Part shown: positions 59,341 to 64,000 of the stretch, in pieces
How positions within the stretch are numbered: the first letter of the stretch is position 1
Layout of the letters: every line of letters starts with the position of its first letter
Source: Isoetes taiwanensis
Taxonomy: Eukaryota > Streptophyta > Lycopodiopsida > Isoetales > Isoetaceae
Assembly (NCBI GenBank): GCA_021234155.1
Contig: JAJEKV010000130.1
Coordinates: forward strand, 62,001 to 126,000
Direction of reading: 5' to 3'
DNA: 64,000 nt
Translations under genes and position numbers: made by a program
The notes under the pieces: model-generated
What the model was told of the DNA's origin: nothing
Database searches by the model: none
Seen by the model: the letters and a program-made list of their open reading frames with translations, nothing else

Positions 59341-60945
59341 TTAGACTGGAGGCTTGCAGAGATCGCTTAGAGGTCAGGTTGTAGATGGTCATTAGAAAGT
59401 TGCTTTTAGATGTTAGTTGCTGATGAATTTGGTAAGGTTTCATACAATATCTGCTGCAGTTTTAATGGGTTGCATGCATATGAGTCTGAAGCTTTCGCTA
59501 TTGCAAGTGGGATGAGATGGGGCATGTAGCACACATTTTATGTGTTTCCGAAAAATGGGACTTGTTGATATGCTTTGTGGCAATAGGTTGTCATGTTGGT
59601 TAAGGTGCAGACAGATCCTATAGGTTGATGTTGGTGTGGCAATAGTTTGAGGAGTGTAAGTGAAATGGTCACGTTATTATCTGCTAGGCCCAGAATAAAA
59701 GCTAGCCTTCTATGTTGCATGTAAATTGCTTCAATTTGGGCTAAAAGTATATTATCTTTACACTGAGTTATCTGTCTAAGTTTGGATAGGTGGAACAAAT
59801 GGTTTCATCATTGTGTACAATTATTAAAGATCACTTTTTGTTATTCTTTATTTGTAGACTGTCACATATAGCCAATTCAAATATGTGTGACTTTCCTTAA
59901 GGATATGTGTGATACACAAAAAATTACTACATATTATTTATTATTATTATTTAAACGTAAGAACACCTAGAACATGTATATTATTATGCAAACTACTAGC
60001 CGTTCTAAAAAAGTTAAATGGGGCTGGATGCATAGATACAATATACGTTGCAAGGTGAAAGGAAAGACATATTGCGTAGAGGATCAAGAGCCACAACAAG
60101 TAGGTATCCATTAGTACAGAACAGAGGTAGCAAAATCTGAACTCGACCAATCCATCAAAACAAAACCTAGGCAAAACTTGGAATCTAGAATAATACATAT
60201 CAATATCATATAAACCAAGTGAAAAATATTCCACAAAAAAAGGACATGAAACAAACATCAAGTTAAATACCTTGAACTCAAGGTAACATGGCTAAAATTC
60301 AAGAAAGATAATCGAATGGAAACCAGGATAGAAGGCTAAAATAGAAGAAAAATACAAGCATAATTTATTTAAAAACTAATGATCTGAGATACAATGAATA
60401 TTGCAATCGAGGTTTGAATTAGATTTAGAAGGCATAAGCCTAAGCCTAACATAAAAAATCAAATACCACTCCTAACACCAAAAATAAAAAAAGGCAAATT
60501 AGGTACTAGAACTTTGAGATCCCTCCCTTAATCACAAAAAAAAAAAGATAGATAGAAATAAGGCACTTCCGAATTGGAGGAGATACAAATAAGGCAAAGT
60601 TAAAGCCGAATATACATCAGCTAATTTAGGTAGACCACAAATCATAATGCAATAAAGGAGAACGACCATACCATAAAAAAGACTCCAAATCATGAAGTAG
60701 CAGGTCCATGGTGGCCCCTTATAGTTTGCTAGTAAAGCATTGGATCTACATCTTCATCTTCCATTTCCCATTTCAAGTCTCCTTTGATTCTCTTATTGAT
60801 TTTAGAATCCAATTCTGCTACATATGTTAGATAAGCAAATAATTATAGTTCAACTTTAGACAAATTGAATGCCTGTAGGCAACAGGTAGTTCGTCTAATT
60901 ACGTTGGCAAATGCTTTTTAAAAAACTTTTGATTGAGAAAAAAAA
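59341..60945. other. Gene-free stretch
   Basis: AT-rich DNA with short motif-free frames on both strands. No supported feature. Confidence 0.4.
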
Positions 60946-61016
60946 TTCTAATAGAATAGAATAGAATAGTTTTTTTAACGTCCATGGAGACCAATATGTC
61001 ATGGGACCCATACAAT
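60946..61016 (-). mobile_element. LINE-like 3' end with (ATTCT)n tail, minus strand
   Basis: The minus strand reads TTGTATGGGTCCCATGACAT, then TTGGTCTCCATGGACGTTAA and a run of ATTCT units. It is nearly identical to 44104-44160. It seems to be a very short 5'-truncated copy. Confidence 0.55.
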
Positions 61017-61049
61017 TCTGAAGACAAAAACCATTGATAACATTAGGTC

Positions 61050-61097
61050 ACTAAAAATAAAAATAAAAATAAAAATAAAAAAATAAAAAAAAAAAAA

Positions 61098-61128
<31 letters not shown>

Positions 61129-61228
61129 TAAAAATAAAAATAAAAATAAAAATAAAAATAAAAATAAAAATAAAAATAAAAATAAAAATAAAAATAAAAA
61201 TAAAAATAAAAATAAAAATAAAAATAAA
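61050..61228. repeat. (AAATAA)n hexanucleotide microsatellite
   Basis: About 180 bp of AAAAATAAAAAT with one longer A run near 61085. Minus-strand frames reading repeated Phe-Ile or Phe-Leu are artefacts. Confidence 0.97.
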
Positions 61229-61466
61229 AGGCAAAGCAAGAAGTTGTGCTTCTCTAAAAAGTTTCCTATTATTTCAGCGAGGCCTATTTTAAAGCCCTCC
61301 AAGAAGAAGGAAGTCTTGTACAAGAAGAGTTGCTTTCATTAAGGATTGGATGTCTTTCATTAAGTGTTGCAGCCATGTGAAGGATGTACGTACAATGAAG
61401 TCAGCTGTAGGAATCGAATTTTAAAGGCTATCGGGGGAGGTTGCATTATCTGAAATTTGATTGCAG

Positions 61467-61981
61467 GACAAGTACAAGGTCAATAATGATGATATAAAGA
61501 AGTTTGTATTTTGGTCAAAGGACTTCCTAAAGAATTGGAAGGCTAAAAATGCAAAATATAAAGAGACCCTGCTCCATAAGGTACTGGCTGAGTTGAGAAG
61601 AAAAGTGGCCCTTGTGAAGAAGATTACTGGAGAAGAAGACATTGTCCAGTATTTAGTCTCCATTGAGTACAAAGGTCTCTTGCCAGAATCAACTACTTGC
61701 CTTAGAAACATATCACTCTTTGTGTTGGACAGTAGAGGTGGGAGAGGAGACATAAGGATGAATCAGAAGGACTATAGCATCTTCTTTACCAGCTGTATAG
61801 GATTGACACTGAGAAGTCCTTTACCATTGTCATCGTTTGTCCTTCCTTCAGGTGACTCACATCTGCATGCACTATCCGCTGCTCATGATCTGGAGTGCCT
61901 CAAAGTTATTAGGGAGGGATGCTTAATATATTATATTAGGGATAACGAGCTTCAAATAGCATGGAAGATGGCTTTATTATG
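61467..61981 (+). CDS. Hypothetical protein exon, unrecognised
   Basis: An acceptor-like TTTGATTGCAG precedes an open stretch of about 171 codons ending at a TGA near 61980. The peptide is well balanced: Lys-rich at the start (DIKKFVFWSKDFLKNWKAK), with LLHKVLAELRRKVALVKKI resembling an amphipathic helix, then a hydrophobic middle. I recognise no domain. In the next frame 61985-62170 reads an acidic segment (DDPDLTTIFYHTDQDQDHVNESEEDENRDP), suggesting a further exon or a frameshift. Composition is more gene-like than anything else between 56 and 64 kb. It could be a host gene fragment or an ORF of an unlabelled element. Confidence 0.4.
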
Positions 61982-62203
61982 ATATAAGACGATGAATATG
62001 ATAATGCTAAGGCCAAGGGGGATAATAGCAGTGCATGGGAATGTTTTCTTCTAGATGATCCGGACTTAACAACAATATTCTATCATACGGATCAGGATCA
62101 GGATCATGTCAATGAGTCAGAAGAGGATGAAAATCGGGACCCTCTCTTAAGTGGTGAGATCAGTACGAGCTACTAAATAAGGAGAAGGGCCCCTTAAATA
62201 AAA

Positions 62204-62659
62204 ATGGTCCCCACACACCCTCCCCGGGTCTTTGGTCAAGCACTGGCCGAGGCTTTTGCTCCAATTGACACAACGTGCTTGGAGCTTTATGTTGGTGTCT
62301 ATATTGCCCGAGAGGCTCTGATGGGTATTAGAAGATGTCAATGTTTTGTGAGTGATGAGCAGATAAAAGAGTTTCTTGAACCATTCCTCATGCATGTACT
62401 TGCCAAATCTCCTAAAGGCCCTTATGGCAACCTGAAACCTTCAGCAATCAAAAGCCCTGTGGACTTGTCCAACTCAAAAATGGATGATGGTTCTGGTGAG
62501 GGAACCAGTAGTCCACTGCCTGATAAGAAAAGTAATGAGCAAATGGCTGCTAAACTGGCTGCTCAAACTAATGTGATAATGCAGAACATGAGGGATATCC
62601 TTGACTCCCTTGCGATGCAACCATCCCTACAATACATTCACAGGTTAACAAGAATTTAA
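62204..62659 (+). CDS. Hypothetical protein exon, unrecognised
   Basis: A 151-codon frame on the same strand, about 220 bp after the previous exon. It includes an ordered-looking N-terminal half (QALAEAFAPIDTTCLELYVG) and a Ser/Lys-rich linker followed by a helical segment (MAAKLAAQTNVIMQNMRDIL). No domain is recognised. It may be the C-terminal part of the same gene as 61467-61981. The annotated start is simply the first ATG, and coding may begin upstream after a splice site. Confidence 0.4.
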   Translation: MVPTHPPRVFGQALAEAFAPIDTTCLELYVGVYIAREALMGIRRCQCFVSDEQIKEFLEPFLMHVLAKSPKGPYGNLKPSAIKSPVDLSNSKMDDGSGEGTSSPLPDKKSNEQMAAKLAAQTNVIMQNMRDILDSLAMQPSLQYIHRLTRI

Positions 62660-63700
62660 TTGATAAGGCAACTGAGAGAGAAGAGAGTTAGTTATTAATG
62701 CTATAGTGGTTCATGGAACTAGTTATGGTTTATGTGATAGTTCCAAGCATATAGTAATGGTTCGTTAAAACTAGTACATTTTGAGTTGCTTCGAAGACTG
62801 GTTCTATGTCCAATATTAATCGCTATATGTAAAGTGGTTTTTATTGATTGTCAAAACAAAATATGTTATGGTTGATGGAATGAACCCTTTAAGCCACTTT
62901 TGCGCGCTAAGTTAAGGTGATTTTCAACTCCAACAATGATCTTCTCTTCCCATTTCTATTCAGACCTTCTTGACACGGGCGCTAGGGGTGAAGTCCACGA
63001 TCCTATATCAAATCCTGTTGCAGGAGACAAGCTTCTTGCCCCTTAAAAAGGTAGCCATTGATCACCACATCGTCTACTTTCAAGAAATGGTCAGTATGGA
63101 TGATTCTCGTCTCCCTCACCTAGCCTACATATAGTGGCAATGGGGCCGCCCGCGCTTGAAGACCTACTGAAAAGATGAGATATTCAGGAGCACATGTGCA
63201 TACAGGTGCAAACAGACGTGGATCGCCATAGCTCGAGGCAATACCTTGACACCTGCTTCTTCAGCAAGCTCTGGAATATCGATGCCCTTGAATAGGTCAA
63301 GCCATCATATTACTAACACTACATCAACCCTACATTGGAACAAGGCCTACAACGTTACCTGCACACCCATCTGCCTATGAAAAAGCATGCACTCATTGCC
63401 TCGATCCAGAGAGAGGCACACCGACAATCGAATTGAGACAGTCGCTAGAATGGAAAGCCACGCTAAGACAGGCTTTATCAACGTTGCCAAGCAGAAGCCG
63501 TTGAGGATGAATGCCACACCCTTCAAAGCTGGCCAGTGTATAATCAGATCCGAACACATTTTGCTAAGGTGATTAGGCCCGGTCGGTCCCTACATATGAT
63601 ATCAGGCATGGCTTCGGTACAGGCATCGTATCTTTAGGAGGTTGTGGACATGCGAGATCAGTTATGTCCAGCAGCACTCACCTGGCACTCATCTTATGAC
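62660..63700. other. Probable LINE relic, coding part not recognisable
   Basis: Short broken frames precede the LINE-like 3' end at 63700-63925. No reverse transcriptase signature is visible. Confidence 0.3.
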
Positions 63701-63925
63701 GCCTGGTCATGTATTTTGTATATTTTGTATATGTCTACAGTTTCACAACATTCTTATTGTTGCCACGGTTTTTCCCCTGAAATCCCTTTGGGGCGAGGGT
63801 TTTGTTAATCCGAACAGTAATAACTCTGATGCACTCTTTTATTGGGTCTTGTAGGCCGCTGGGTCTCCGTGGACGCTAAAAATTCTTCTATTCTATTCTA
63901 TTCTATTCTATTCTATTCTCAAATG
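63700..63925 (+). mobile_element. LINE-like 3' end with (TTCTA)n tail
   Basis: Contains GGTTTTTCCCCTGAAATCCC, GGGGCGAGGGTTTTGTTAAT, TGGGTCTCCGTGGACGCTAA and then about six TTCTA units. It is a diverged relative of the 43990-44165 segment. Confidence 0.5.
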
Positions 63926-64000
63926 CCACTATATAAGATAATGTGACGTACACATTCTTATTATATGGTAACATCACATAATATATAACTTGAAGTTTGA

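Noticed and set aside
61043-61323. Phe-Ile and Phe-Leu repeat membrane-like proteins on the minus strand
   Set aside because: Translation of the (AAATAA)n array.

Overview
This window is repeat-dense nuclear DNA from a eukaryote, most likely a land plant with a large, transposon-rich genome. Evidence for this is GT-AG introns, Helitrons, LTR retrotransposons with tRNA-type primer sites, a tRNA-derived SINE, and a captured exon with a plant KNOX1 domain. A fern, another seed-free plant or a gymnosperm would fit, but the species cannot be fixed from the sequence. I see no intact host gene, rRNA or functional tRNA. Nearly everything that can be named is a mobile element or a relic of one, and most coding regions are broken.

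Layout, left to right. 1-8081: gene-poor DNA with tandem repeats, a pyrimidine tract, a LINE-like 3' end, two inverted copies of a SINE-like element and a perfect 16-bp-stem hairpin. 8082-10038: a Helitron filled with an almost pure purine tract. 12425-21669: a 4.6-kb segment present twice in tandem, each copy carrying a MITE with a 10-bp target duplication. 21471-24796: a second Helitron of the same family, carrying a KNOX exon and other exon-like pieces. 25372-42154: a minus-strand LTR retrotransposon with TSD ATACT, 1.6-kb LTRs, a PBS and a PPT. It is split by a DNA transposon (copy A, 29285-36649). 44939-55761: a related DNA transposon (copy B), itself split by a very young 4.2-kb LTR element (46685-50914, TSD TTAAG). 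55762-64000: retroelement relics, a second MITE-like element, an (AAATAA)n array, an unrecognised expressed-looking ORF and two more LINE-like 3' ends.

The most interesting system is the DNA transposon pair. Both copies have GGGT-type terminal inverted repeats, 4-bp target duplications, and two convergent genes. One gene is a multi-exon DDE-type transposase with a Cys/His-rich N-terminal part. The other is a coiled-coil protein with a clear RING-H2 finger and a charged, basic tail. Copy A also carries a fragment of an FCP1-like HAD phosphatase between the two genes; copy B lacks it. An empty-site paralogue next to copy B confirms its borders.

A caution on quality: the two tandem copies, and the two large LTRs, differ mainly at CAG, CTG and CCGG sites. 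The primer-binding site of the large element has CG where CAG is expected. This suggests systematic consensus errors at CHG-methylated cytosines, so many frameshifts here may be artefacts.
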